Below are positions 24,682 through 33,787 of a stretch of DNA of 64,000 nucleotides, in pieces. The DNA is taken from NCBI RefSeq assembly GCF_009930815.1, contig NZ_CP022222.1:3328501-3392500 (forward strand). Direction: 5' to 3'. Origin of the DNA: Bradyrhizobium sp. CCBAU 051011 (GTDB lineage: Bacteria; Pseudomonadota; Alphaproteobacteria; Rhizobiales; Xanthobacteraceae). Both the position numbers and the translations under genes were made by a program. The stretch's first letter is position 1. Each line of letters opens with the position of its first letter. The notes below the pieces were generated by a model, which saw only the letters and a list, made by a program, of their open reading frames with translations, was not told where the DNA came from and searched no databases.

Positions 24682-24715
24682 GCAACACGAACCGCGGTTT
24701 GGTGAGGTACCGTCA

Positions 24716-25286
24716 TGTTATATGGTCGCAGGTAATCCGCTGGGCGGTTTTTCTCGCGATGCTTGTCGAGCTTTTGCCGAGCTTGCAGTTTCTGGCCTCT
24801 TTCCTGGAATTGCAGGCAATGACAACTGGGCAAGGCAGATACCTCGGGACGCGATCTCCTTGTGGACTTTTGTGGCCGAACTTGACCACGACAGCCGCAT
24901 GGCGTTGTTCGCGCATTGCGTTGCGCTCACCGTCAATGCGGTCAAATTGCCGTGGGATCGCAGGCCGCGCGCCTTGGCGGCAGCCGATCGTTTGGCCGAA
25001 GCCGTGGCCCTCGACATGACCAGTTGCTGGCGCCCGACAGTGCGCAGTTGTCTCGGCCGTGTCACCAAGGCGGGCATTCTGGAAGCCGTGCGCGAAGGCG
25101 TGGGCGAGGAGGCGACTGAGCGCATGTCGGCCATGACGAAGGCTGACATGCGCAAGCCGCAGAGCAGCTGTTGGCGGCGACGGGCTGGCTCCCGTCGTTG
25201 CTGCGGACGGCCGCGTCGCAGGGGCAAACCGATGTGCAAAGCGAGGCGCAAGGCAGCGAGCTCCATTCGCAAGCTGCGGAATGAAG
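24716..25286 (+). pseudogene. ParB/RepB-type partition protein, C-terminal remnant
   Basis: The frame 'AISLWTFVAELDHDSRMALF' followed by 'AHCVALTVNAVKLPWDRRPR' and 'RSCLGRVTKAGILEAVREGV' matches the C-terminal region of ParB-like proteins carried by rhizobial integrative elements. One G appears lost near 25150 ('GACATGCGCAAGCC'); in the next frame it continues 'AEQLLAATGWLPSLLRTAAS' to a stop near 25286. The N-terminal ParB nuclease and HTH domains are absent. It is probably the leftover of the same element as the DUF736 gene downstream. Confidence 0.65.
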
Positions 25287-25979
25287 CCAGCGCCGGGGCC
25301 GCGAGGGCGGCCCCGGCCGGCTCCAAAATTTTGGCCACGTGCCTGATGGCGCGCGGCTGGTTCGATCGGTCCAAAGTAACGGCTTGTCGACGCAAGCCCT
25401 CGCTCGGATGAGGGCTACAATCTGTCCGTTCGGCGCGTCCGGGGCAACTGTTTCGCCTCCTTTTGAAGAGCGAAGCGATTGGGCCAGACGCCTCGATCAT
25501 GTCATGATGGCAGGCTTCGAGAGCGCGCTTTGGCCGATAATTCTGGCGGTACCGCCGGCTCCTTACGCGCAAATGTCGCTGGGTTCGCTTGTGTTGGTCC
25601 GGCTGCGTCCACCCTGCGATTGATGCGCAGACATCGACCTATCTTCAACCGATTCAGCCGTGTCCCGGTGCTGCGGCGGGGGGCGGTCGCCACGAAAATC
25701 GCCATCAGTTCGCTCATGGACTCGCGTCCAACGCAACCTCGAATGGGCCGATCAAGCCCGAGGGACGGCAAGAGCCTCGATCGTCTTCCTGCAACGGCTA
25801 CGCCTGCTTTTTTCCCCTGCCGCCAAGCGGCGGCATTCCTCGCGGGAAAACAAAAAAGCCGGCTTTCGCCGTCCTCCGCTGGCGCTGCGGGCCTTAGGCT
25901 GCGGGCCGATCGCTCCCCGGGCCAAGGATCGCCATCGAGGCTGCGATGGGCGCGGCCCGAGCAACAGACGGAGATTACC
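25287..25979. other. Gap between ParB remnant and DUF736; no gene seen
   Basis: About 690 bases without a supportable gene. A GC-rich inverted repeat (GGCCGCGAGGGCGGCC) lies near 25295. The 100 bases before the DUF736 start should hold its promoter. Confidence 0.4.
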
Positions 25980-26291
25980 ATGGCGACCATCGGCACCTTC
26001 ACCGCATCGGACAACGGATACACCGGCTCGATCAAGACGCTGACGCTGAACATCAAGGCAAAGTTCGTGGCATCGGAGAAGGACAACGACAAGGCTCCCG
26101 ACTACCGTATCTTCGCCGGCGCCACCGAGTTCGGCGCCGCCTGGAAGAAGACCGCCCGCGAGACCGATCGCGAATATCTCTCGGTCAAACTCGACGATCC
26201 GAGCTTCCCGGCGCCGATCTACGCCTCGCTGGTGAAGGTCGAAGGCGACGAAGGCTTCAGCCTGATCTGGTCGCGCCGCAACGGCGACTGA
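25980..26291 (+). CDS. DUF736 family protein
   Basis: A 103-aa protein of the DUF736 family, found on plasmids and integrative elements of alphaproteobacteria; its biochemical role is unknown. The start '[20 protein letters not shown]' with '[10 protein letters not shown]', the '[17 protein letters not shown]' core, '[20 protein letters not shown]' and the closing 'GFSLIWSR' are near-textbook for the family. GGAG precedes the ATG by 7 bases and a strong terminator follows. Length is normal and the frame intact, unlike its decayed neighbours, so it may still be expressed. Confidence 0.9.
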   Translation: MATIGTFTASDNGYTGSIKTLTLNIKAKFVASEKDNDKAPDYRIFAGATEFGAAWKKTARETDREYLSVKLDDPSFPAPIYASLVKVEGDEGFSLIWSRRNGD

Positions 26292-26306
26292 TCGCCCGGG
26301 ACCATC

Positions 26307-26336
26307 GGCCCCGCCTCCTCGGAGGCGGGGCCTTTT
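26307..26336 (+). terminator. Rho-independent terminator after the DUF736 gene
   Basis: Perfect GC-rich stem GGCCCCGCCTCC / GGAGGCGGGGCC with a tiny loop, followed by TTTT, 15 bases past the stop codon. Confidence 0.85.
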
Positions 26337-26339
26337 GCG

Positions 26340-27415
26340 TTTCTTGCGCTGCTTTGGGAGGAAGCAGAAGAGCATTTTGCGTTCAGAAGAGGAGCTTCGC
26401 CGCCCGCCAAAATGCGATCAATCGGACAGATCCTGGGACACTGTTTGGGCTGATCCTCGGAATTTCGCGTCGGATCGAGCCCCGATTTTCGATGTCCGGA
26501 CGTGCTATTTCGTCGGTTCTCACGAGCTGCAGGGACGTGTCCACACCTGCTCTCAGGGCTCAAACTGATTTCAATTTGTTGAGCGAAAGGCCTCTACTTC
26601 ACGTCGCTCCCATTGAACCAGGGTGGATGAAGTTGGCAATGTAAGCAAAGCCAGACCAGCCAAGCTTGGGGACGGGGCAGGGTAGGGTGTAGAGCAAGAT
26701 AAAAGCACTATCGCCCAAGAGCGGCTAAGTCGTTGTCTGCACATCCAAGATTTGGCGCCATTGGCGCACTACGTGTCGCCACAACGTGCTCAAGTGGCGC
26801 AGTCTCTTCGTGAAATTCGTCTGCATGCTCCATTTGGGTTTGTCGTTCGGAGAATTCCGGAATCGCGCCGGCAGCAGCGCAAGTGCGACCGAACTCGGAC
26901 CGATCGGTGCCGATGAGGCTATCGTTGCGTCGGCGTAGGCATTCGGCAGCGAGGCCTGCCGCCTCATCCGTAACTCGGCCGGCATCGTCGACGAGGTCAG
27001 GATCGGCGGCACTTAACAGGTTAACCATCGCGCGTAACCAGCGGCGGGGGCTACCTATCGGCTTAGGTCCGAGTTTGCGACCCTGACCGCTCTAAGTCCA
27101 GCGGAGCGCGGCCGCGCCTCGAAGACTTGCAATTGGGCGTGCTTGCTGGTCGCAGCAGGCACAGTATCGTTGCCCCACAGGACATTGAGGTCACCCCTAC
27201 CTTTGGCGAGCTTCCGAACGTCGCCGCAGCTTTTGATGCAAACGAGGCCAGATGATCGAATCTGCGTGGTCCATGGCCGCGGCGGCGGATTGCCTCATCC
27301 CGTCAGCTTGGATCGGGTCGCGTAAGCAGTCACACGTCGCGTTCCAACCAGCGCGGCAGCGCCTTCCGACAACAGCAATTCTGACCGCGACGCGTTTCGC
27401 CGACACGAGGGATTG
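26340..27415. other. About 1 kb with no supportable gene
   Basis: A minus-strand frame of 106 codons (26708-27028) has sensible composition ('DDAGRVTDEAAGLAAECLRR') but no recognisable domain and no clear ribosome site. Other frames look like chance openings. Probably decayed element DNA between the DUF736 gene and the next regulators. Confidence 0.35.
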
Positions 27416-27796
27416 CTAATTCGACCCATGCTTCATAACCTGTCGAACAAGTTCTACCGACCGCTCAAGCCGCTCTAACAGCAAAGCCAAATCCCCCGCC
27501 GAGATCTCCTCGAGGTGTAGATTTTCGATTGAAAGCAACTGGGCGATGAGCTGGTCGATCGGTTCTGCTCTCGACGTGGAGCCCGCACTTCCACCTACGC
27601 TGGATCTAACGTGTCCGTCGGGGGTGATCGTTATCGCAAGCGCTGACTTAGCTAAGATGGCTGCCTCAACGATCGCTGCAGGTAGCTCTACATTGCAGAT
27701 AATAGCCGCCCGGAGGCGATAGCCGGCGCGGTATGATATGGGACCCAAAGGTCCCAATTCGCTAATCTCCCAGAACGCTTCCACCGTGTCAGTCAT
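27416..27796 (-). CDS. Hypothetical protein
   Basis: A 126-aa frame from ATG 27796 ('MTDTVEAFWEISELGPLGPI'); a TTG at 27871 would add 25 residues. The C-terminal part ('PIDQLIAQLLSIENLHLEEI', 'LALLLERLERSVELVRQV') is strongly helical, possibly a coiled coil. No signal peptide, membrane segment or known motif. It is divergent from the XRE-type regulator 180 bases away, an arrangement seen for small regulated modules. Coding status is plausible from composition, but no function can be given. Confidence 0.4.
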   Translation of the reverse strand: MTDTVEAFWEISELGPLGPISYRAGYRLRAAIICNVELPAAIVEAAILAKSALAITITPDGHVRSSVGGSAGSTSRAEPIDQLIAQLLSIENLHLEEISAGDLALLLERLERSVELVRQVMKHGSN

Positions 27797-27973
27797 CGTA
27801 GGCAGGCTTCGGAGCCAGGTTGCTATTGTGGAAAGCGATCTTGCAGGTGGCCATTGATCCTCGAGGAGCAATTAGATCAAGCAACTTAATGTAGACGATA
27901 GTTAACATTTGCGGCCAAAAAATGGGACTCAAAGTCCGTGGATCGATAGTCTTCTCCGACGTTCTTTGGGCCG

Positions 27974-28225
27974 ATGGCGGTCGGGAAGGACGATCAAGGA
28001 ATAATCGGCGTCGTGGCTGACAACGTCAGGTCGCTCAGAAAGACGGCTGGGCTGTCGCAAGAAGGATTAGCCCATGAGGCGGGGGTGGATCGGACCTATA
28101 TTAGCCAGGTCGAACGCCGCCAAAGAAACGTGACAATCGTGGTCCTGGCGAAAATCGCAAAAGCTCTGAACGTGACACCGGACAAGCTACTACTCGCGCC
28201 CTCATCTCGGAGGAGAGGTCCCTGA
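27974..28225 (+). CDS. XRE-family helix-turn-helix regulator
   Basis: An 83-aa single-domain repressor-type protein. 'VADNVRSLRKTAGLSQEGLA' followed by 'HEAGVDRTYISQVERRQRNV' is a canonical HTH_3 domain with the recognition helix at about residues 37-47, and 'LAKIAKALNVTPDKLL' closes the five-helix fold. There is no extra effector domain. It lies just before the tRNA-fMet 3' fragment, so it belongs to the element ending there. Controlled genes are unknown; the divergent hypothetical gene is one candidate. Confidence 0.85.
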   Translation: MAVGKDDQGIIGVVADNVRSLRKTAGLSQEGLAHEAGVDRTYISQVERRQRNVTIVVLAKIAKALNVTPDKLLLAPSSRRRGP

Positions 28226-28373
28226 ACGTGGCTATCGATCCACCACCTCGCCACACGGACCGACCAAGGCGACTGGGATTCGGGTGGAGGCTGATACGGA
28301 GGGTGATTTCCGCCTGAGCCGAGTAATTCAGCAAAAAATTTGAGTGGGCCGGGATCCATGACCGCTCCCGCAC

Positions 28374-28429
28374 AGCTCGTCAGGCTCATAACCTGAAGGT
28401 CATAGGTTCAAATCCCATCCCCGCAACCA
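28374..28429 (+). other. 3' fragment of initiator tRNA-Met (CAU): probable attachment site
   Basis: 56 bases match the 3' half of an initiator tRNA-Met: anticodon arm 'CAGGCTCATAACCTG', T arm 'AGGTTCAAATCCCAT' and 'CCCCGCAACCA' at the end. The 5' half (acceptor, D arm) is missing, so this is not a functional tRNA. Tyrosine integrases commonly use tRNA 3' ends and leave such partial copies at one island border. The intact gene must lie outside the window. Confidence 0.85.
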
Positions 28430-28627
28430 AACCTAAATGAAATCAGCCGGTTAGCAGATCGCTAACCGAGAAGCTTCAGCTTGCCGCTACGAGGCCAAGG
28501 CGGCGCATACGTAGCACGAATGACTGCAATTACCCCTGGCCTGGAAACGGAGGAGCATGTGGGTGGAATGACAGCCCGACGCTAGCTGCCGCGCTGCGAC
28601 GGCCCGACCAAGTAGCAGGCCGTAGCG

Positions 28628-29521
28628 CTAGCGTCGAAATCGAGGCGTCCAGTTCTCGATCAAAGCTTCGTCGTCATCTTCCTGGTCGTCTTCTTCGACC
28701 CGTGCACTCAGACTCTTGCAGGTCAGGATCGTCAGGGTTCGGCCATACTGCCCGAGACCGACAACTTCTTCGGTGATATTGTACCCGCGTTCGATATCCA
28801 TCCAATCGCGCAGATTGCCGTCGGCGGCGTCTTGTTGCCCAGTGCGGATGTTCTCCGGGCGAGCGTTGAAGGACTCGGTCAATGTGCCCCCGGGAACGGG
28901 CGTGCCCTTGCGTAGCCACTTTATTCCTTTGGCCTCCTTGAGGCCGTCGGACATGAAGCACCAGTCGACCGTGCCGCCAACGCTGGAAATGACGGCGATA
29001 CCGTCACGCGTCAGTCCCGAATAGCGAATGGCGGTTGCCGTCAAAGACGTGGCGCACGCCTTGCGCAACGCCTCGATGCCGGCGAGCCCGATGGGATGGT
29101 CGTCGATTGCATTCTTGAAAGGACGCTCCGGCATCAGCAGCGCTGAGGCGAAGAAATCGGCCTCCTGTTCGTACGGGTCGGCCGAATGAAATCCGGCGTG
29201 CGAATAGTGCACGCCGGTTCCAAGCAGCGCATCAACATGGCCGCTTATGTAGTAGTGGCCAATTTCATGGGCGATGCTGAAGCGCTGGAATCCCTTGCTC
29301 GGAATATTCGTGGCGTACATGATTCCGAACTCATCGCCCACCTTGATGAGCGCGCCCGAGACACCGTTCGCCGTGTCCGGCTTGGCCTGTACCACGATAT
29401 CTTTGGCCGTCGCGATCGCTTCCGGGTCAACATAGAGACCTTCGATCTTCATCTCGCGCAGCACGCCGTGCGCGGTGTTCTCAGCTAAAGCGCGACGCGC
29501 GAGCTTCAGCTTTGTACTCAT
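28628..29521 (-). CDS. ImmA/IrrE-family zinc metallopeptidase
   Basis: A 297-aa protein of the COG2856 type, which cleaves partner XRE repressors to switch on phage, ICE or stress genes. 'FSIAHEIGHYYISGH' carries HEIGH at residues 85-89, and 'EQEADFFASALLMPE' (118-132) supplies the third zinc ligand and the conserved helix. The C-terminal ~120 residues form an extra domain with an acidic tail. The gene overlaps the upstream XRE gene by 4 bases, so they are a translationally coupled repressor-protease pair. It marks the left side of the defence island and may control it; cleavage of the partner is inferred from the family. Confidence 0.88.
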   Translation of the reverse strand: MSTKLKLARRALAENTAHGVLREMKIEGLYVDPEAIATAKDIVVQAKPDTANGVSGALIKVGDEFGIMYATNIPSKGFQRFSIAHEIGHYYISGHVDALLGTGVHYSHAGFHSADPYEQEADFFASALLMPERPFKNAIDDHPIGLAGIEALRKACATSLTATAIRYSGLTRDGIAVISSVGGTVDWCFMSDGLKEAKGIKWLRKGTPVPGGTLTESFNARPENIRTGQQDAADGNLRDWMDIERGYNITEEVVGLGQYGRTLTILTCKSLSARVEEDDQEDDDEALIENWTPRFRR

Positions 29522-29868
29522 TTCTTATCCTTCGACTGACCGCGCTTGATCAGCATTTCGACGAAGGCCTCCGTCAGCTTGATGTCTTCGGCGCTCAGCT
29601 TGTTCACATCGCGGTTGAGGCGGCCCGCCGTGGCTGACGCGTCAGGCGTCGCGGCGCGACCGAGCAGGTAGTCCGTCGTCACGTCGAGCGCTATCGCCAG
29701 GCGCTTGAGATTCTCAAACGATGGCTTTCGTGCGCCCGACTCGAAGTGGGACACCGAACTTGGCGGCAGCCCTGCTTTGGAGGCCAGATCGGTCTGATTA
29801 AGCCGTCGGAGGTCGCGGGCGGCTTTGAGACGTTCCTTAAAGATATCAGAAGCTTGCTGTTGTTCCAT
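29518..29868 (-). CDS. XRE-family repressor paired with the ImmA/IrrE peptidase
   Basis: A 116-aa regulator. 'FKERLKAARDLRRLNQTDLA' and 'SKAGLPPSSVSHFESGARKP' form the HTH_3 domain, then 'LKRLAIALDVTTDYLLGR'. A C-terminal ~45-residue tail ('LSAEDIKLTEAFVEMLIKRG') is typical of partners of ImmA-type peptidases. The stop overlaps the peptidase start. The 130-base region between this gene and the plus-strand DUF2188 gene should contain divergent promoters where it could act. Confidence 0.85.
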   Translation of the reverse strand: MEQQQASDIFKERLKAARDLRRLNQTDLASKAGLPPSSVSHFESGARKPSFENLKRLAIALDVTTDYLLGRAATPDASATAGRLNRDVNKLSAEDIKLTEAFVEMLIKRGQSKDKK

Positions 29869-29999
29869 GGCTCTTTCGACATGACGATATTGACGTATTC
29901 GCCATATGGAGTCAGTATGGCGGCACCGTCAACTATGCCATGGCGGATTCGTAATGCAAATCAACTTGAGGCCTAGTGCCCAAATAGAAGGGAAAGTTC

Positions 30000-30245
30000 A
30001 TGAGCAAAGATCGTGACAGAACGGTCTTCCGCCGCGATGGCGAGTGGATCAACAAGCGCAACGACGCCGACCGGGCATCGAGCAAACACGATACACAGGC
30101 CGAGGCCATCAAGGCGGCCAAGGAGAACCTCGGCAAGCAGGGCGGGGGCGAACTGATCGTGAAAGGCCGCGACGGCCAGATTCGCGGCAAGGACACGATC
30201 CCCCCTGGCAACGATCCCAATCCGCCGAAGGACCGCGAGCACTGA
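30000..30245 (+). CDS. DUF2188 family protein
   Basis: An 81-aa very hydrophilic protein. 'VFRRDGEWINKRNDADRASS', 'HDTQAEAIKAAKENLGKQGG' and 'ELIVKGRDGQIRGKDTIPPG' are the DUF2188 pattern: a short strand, the helix that follows 'tqaeAi.aAr', and an 'hgrdGqIr..dt' hairpin. Biochemical function is unknown for the family. It starts 131 bases from the divergent XRE repressor and 48 bases before the DUF2235 gene, so it is probably the leader gene of that operon, expressed from the repressor-controlled region. Confidence 0.75.
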   Translation: MSKDRDRTVFRRDGEWINKRNDADRASSKHDTQAEAIKAAKENLGKQGGGELIVKGRDGQIRGKDTIPPGNDPNPPKDREH

Positions 30246-30293
30246 TCGGGCGATGCGCACCGCCGAGTTCACCCTCAAGCGACTGAGACCCTC

Positions 30294-31652
30294 ATGAAAC
30301 GGATCATCTTCTGCTTCGACGGAACCTGGAACAGGCTGAGCGCAGACACGCCGACCAACGTGGTGCTGACGGCGGCGAGCATCATGCGGCAAGCGCCGGA
30401 CGGCATTACGCAGATCATTCACTACGACGAAGGCGTCGGGACGGACCGGCTCGAGCATTGGTCCGGTGGCATCATCGGATCAGGCCTCGTCGAGAATGTT
30501 CGCGAGGCCTATCGCTTTCTCATCTTCAATTACGACCCCGGCGATGAAATCTACGTCTTTGGCTTCTCCCGCGGCGCTTTCAGTGCGCAGACCTTTGTCG
30601 GCTTCCTTCGCCATGTTGGGCCGCTGCACCGCTTGCATGCCGCGCGGATTGACGAGGCGCTTGAGCTATATCGCCAGCGCCTGACGGAGTCTCCCGGGTC
30701 GAGCGATCGCATGCGGCGCTTCAGGGCTGACTATGCCAACAAAGTTTGCATCGGCACCGATGACGACGACTGGCGATGCCGGCACGTGCCCGCATATGTT
30801 CAGGGCGCCGCCCCGTTGTTCGCGATCAAGTATCTTGGCGTTTGGGACACCGTTTCTGCTCTCGGCCTTCCCGCGATCACGCCGTTCAGCGCCCACCTCA
30901 ATCGAAAGCATGCATTCCACGACGCGGGCCTCACGAACTTCGTGGAAAGCGCACGCCACGCCGTGGCCATCGACGAACGGCGTGCGCTCTTTCCGGCTGT
31001 GCTGTGGGGCGATTTGACGGAGATCAACAAGGCGAAAAGCTCGTCGGCGGACGCGCTCGACGCGCCTTATCAAGAAAAATGGTTTCCCGGTGTCCACGGA
31101 TCAGTCGGTGGCGGCGGCGACATCCGCGGTTTATCGGACGGTTCATTGGCGTGGGTGTTGAAGGGCGCGAAGCTGGCCGGCCTGAGACTTGATGTCGAGC
31201 ACGGATCTCGCATTCACGGTTTCGCACCTGATCCCTTCGCTCCGCTCATCAACATGAAGATGCCGGAGAAAGGCTTCACCGATATCATCCGAACGGATCG
31301 GCCTGGGCCCGATCACCTTTGGCAGCTCTCTGCGGCTGCCATACGGAGGTGGACCGCGAACGCCGAAAGGCTTCCAGAACGCACGCTCTATCGACCCAAA
31401 GCATTGAGCAAAGTTTCGGAACGCCTTAGCGCGCACCTGATCACGCAAACCGCGCCTTCTTCCGACCTCTTGACTGAACATGTTGTTCAGTCTGGCGATG
31501 CGCTCCGCAAACTCGCAAAGCAATATTACGGCGACGCGAAGCTGTGGGGTGTGATCTTCGAAGCCAACCGCGATGTCCTGGACGATCCGGACGAGCTCTT
31601 CGTCCATCAGCGGCTGCGTATCCCAGCGCAGAGCATTGTCGAAGCTGTCTGA
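30294..31652 (+). CDS. DUF2235 alpha/beta-hydrolase-like protein with C-terminal LysM domain
   Basis: A 452-aa protein. 'MKRIIFCFDGTWNRLSADTP' is the signature start of DUF2235 (family of Tle1-type phospholipases and related hydrolases) and 'YVFGFSRGAFSAQTFVGFL' holds the nucleophile elbow G-F-S-R-G (90-94, Ser92). The C-terminal ~50 residues ('HVVQSGDALRKLAKQYYGDA' ... 'LFVHQRLRIP') form a LysM module that could bind peptidoglycan or a similar glycan. No signal peptide is visible. The position just upstream of QatABCD suggests a membrane-attacking accessory or an independent defence gene, but no interaction is shown by sequence. Confidence 0.82.
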   Translation: MKRIIFCFDGTWNRLSADTPTNVVLTAASIMRQAPDGITQIIHYDEGVGTDRLEHWSGGIIGSGLVENVREAYRFLIFNYDPGDEIYVFGFSRGAFSAQTFVGFLRHVGPLHRLHAARIDEALELYRQRLTESPGSSDRMRRFRADYANKVCIGTDDDDWRCRHVPAYVQGAAPLFAIKYLGVWDTVSALGLPAITPFSAHLNRKHAFHDAGLTNFVESARHAVAIDERRALFPAVLWGDLTEINKAKSSSADALDAPYQEKWFPGVHGSVGGGGDIRGLSDGSLAWVLKGAKLAGLRLDVEHGSRIHGFAPDPFAPLINMKMPEKGFTDIIRTDRPGPDHLWQLSAAAIRRWTANAERLPERTLYRPKALSKVSERLSAHLITQTAPSSDLLTEHVVQSGDALRKLAKQYYGDAKLWGVIFEANRDVLDDPDELFVHQRLRIPAQSIVEAV

Positions 31653-31852
31653 AACCGTTCGAACATGTGCAGCCAGAGTTCACAATTTCGCCCAAGCCAC
31701 GACCTCAAGAGGACAGAGCGCCGCAAGTACGCAAACAGACCGCAAGATTTGGACGCTGCGACTATGTTGGGCCTGCGGCTTGGCTCCCCTTCAAATGCTC
31801 GCTATAGTTGCACCCAAAGAAGAGCCGCAACGGCCTTTACAGGGGATGGGGC

Positions 31853-33787
31853 ATGTTGATTCCAGATTACGAGACCGAAGTCGATTTTCTGAACTGTGAA
31901 GCCATTTCGAAGACAGTCGTTGAACTGCTTGTTCAGAACCGCAGTCGCGCGCTGACGATCGGCATTCACGGGGACTGGGGCGCGGGCAAGTCCAGCATTC
32001 TGAAGATGGTGCAGCGCGACCTTGCCGGAGACAAAGCTGTTGCCTGCCTGTGGTTCAACGGTTGGGCTTTTCAGGGCTTCGAGGATGCCAAGACGGTTCT
32101 TATCGAAGCGACCATCACCGAGCTGTGTCAGCAGCGCTCGACGATTGGCAAAGTGAAAGAACTCGGCGGGCGACTGCTCAAGCGCGTCGAGTGGCTCAAG
32201 CTCTTGAAGCGCGGCGGCGGCCTCGTGTTCAACGTGGCTACCGGACTGCCTTCGCCCGATCAGATCGGTTCCGTTATCGAAAAGCTCAACGCCACGATCG
32301 GCGGCCTGAAGGATTTGTCGCCCGATCAGATCAAGGAGCAGCTCTCCGAGGCCAGCACTTTTCTGAAGCCGGCGGAAGCCGCCGAGGCCAACGTGCCGGA
32401 GATCATTTATCACTTCCGTAAAGAGTTTGCCGACTTGCTGGAGGAAGCGAAGATCGATCAGCTTGTCGTGCTGATCGACGACCTCGATCGCTGCCTTCCG
32501 TCCACCGCGATCGCAACTCTCGAAGCCATCAGGCTCTTCCTCTTCGTCCCGAAGACAGCCTTCGTGATCGGCGCTGACGAGGGCATGATCGAATATGCCG
32601 TCCGGCAGCATTTTCCTGACCTTCCCCTCGCATCAGGACCTGTCTCCTACACACGCAACTATCTCGAGAAGCTGATTCAGGTGCCCTTCCGCATACCGGC
32701 TCTCGGCACGCAAGAGACCCGTGTCTACGTGATGCTCCTAATGGTCGAAAGTCTTCTCGGCAGCGAGCACGCTGGATTTAGAAAACTGCTTTCGGGCGCC
32801 AAGGCTGCACTCAATCGTCCCTGGCTCGGCACTGGCCTAACGCAAGCTGACGTGCGCGCAGCGGACCCTGGGCGGGCATCCGAACTCGACGCGGCCTTCG
32901 TTCTTGCAACGCGAATTGGCCCCATCCTGGGCGAAGGCACCAAAGGCAATCCGCGTCAGATCAAACGCTTTCTCAACACCATGCTTGTGCGCCGCGCGAT
33001 CGCCAAGGCGCGTGGTTTCGACGGCGAAGTCGATCAAAGCAAGCTCGCCAAGCTGATGCTCGCCGAGCGATTCCAGGAGGATTTCTATAACTACGTCGCC
33101 GGCAAGGCCATGTCCTCCGAAGACGGCAAAGTCGCCGAACTCCATGCATTCGAGGAGGAGTTGAAGGCGGAGAAGGACGAGGCCGAGACGCCGAAGAAGA
33201 AATCGGGCCAACAGACGTCGGAGACGGCCGAGGATGATGGAGCGAAGTGGCTTGCACGAGACTGGCTGAGGCGCTGGCTCACCATTCCGCCCGCGCTAGG
33301 TGATACCGATCTGCGGCCTTACATCTTTGTCACGCGCGATAAGCGCGCTCTGGCCGGACCGGCAAGCATCGGCGGTATCGAAGGGCTGGTCGAGAAGCTC
33401 ACGGGCTCAGGTCTCGCTTTGCGAATGGTCGAGCCTGAGGTGCGGGCGCTGCTGGCACAAGATGCTGAGGCCGCCTTCAGGGCGCTCAGCGAGCGCGTCC
33501 TTCAAGCGACCAATCTCAAGAGCCCCCCGGAGGGTTTCGAGGGGCTCGGCATCCTCGCCAAACATCATCCCCGGTTTCAGTCGCAGTTGGTCGCCCTTGT
33601 CAGCGCACTTGACGTTAGATCACTTGGTATCTGGATCGTCCGAGGCTGGAACGAGATCCTCACCGACGGGGCGGCCATGGCGCAGTTTCAAGCGGTCCTC
33701 AGCGAGTGGGCGGCGCAAGATGAGAACGCGACGTTGAAACGGGCCGCTGCGCAGGCCACCGCCGCCGTTCGCAAGAGGAAGAGCTAG
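31853..33787 (+). CDS. qatA: QatA: KAP-family P-loop NTPase of the Qat anti-phage system
   Basis: First gene of a four-gene defence operon. The 644-aa protein has a KAP NTPase domain: Walker A 'GDWGAGKS' at 40-47, 'LWFNGWAFQG' at 66-75, the long KAP insertion, and Walker B 'VVLIDDLDRC' at 205-214, followed by 'FVIGADEGMIEYAV'. 'GNPRQIKRFLNTML' is the conserved C-terminal KAP motif. The ATG at 31853 is preceded by AGGGGATGGGG and is preferred to a TTG at 31808. It shares one base with qatB. In the known QatABCD system the ATPase is required for phage protection; the mechanism is not settled. Confidence 0.9.
   Translation: MLIPDYETEVDFLNCEAISKTVVELLVQNRSRALTIGIHGDWGAGKSSILKMVQRDLAGDKAVACLWFNGWAFQGFEDAKTVLIEATITELCQQRSTIGKVKELGGRLLKRVEWLKLLKRGGGLVFNVATGLPSPDQIGSVIEKLNATIGGLKDLSPDQIKEQLSEASTFLKPAEAAEANVPEIIYHFRKEFADLLEEAKIDQLVVLIDDLDRCLPSTAIATLEAIRLFLFVPKTAFVIGADEGMIEYAVRQHFPDLPLASGPVSYTRNYLEKLIQVPFRIPALGTQETRVYVMLLMVESLLGSEHAGFRKLLSGAKAALNRPWLGTGLTQADVRAADPGRASELDAAFVLATRIGPILGEGTKGNPRQIKRFLNTMLVRRAIAKARGFDGEVDQSKLAKLMLAERFQEDFYNYVAGKAMSSEDGKVAELHAFEEELKAEKDEAETPKKKSGQQTSETAEDDGAKWLARDWLRRWLTIPPALGDTDLRPYIFVTRDKRALAGPASIGGIEGLVEKLTGSGLALRMVEPEVRALLAQDAEAAFRALSERVLQATNLKSPPEGFEGLGILAKHHPRFQSQLVALVSALDVRSLGIWIVRGWNEILTDGAAMAQFQAVLSEWAAQDENATLKRAAAQATAAVRKRKS

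Noticed and set aside
28351..28429. Complete initiator tRNA-Met gene
   Set aside because: The 5' acceptor and D arm are replaced by unrelated sequence.
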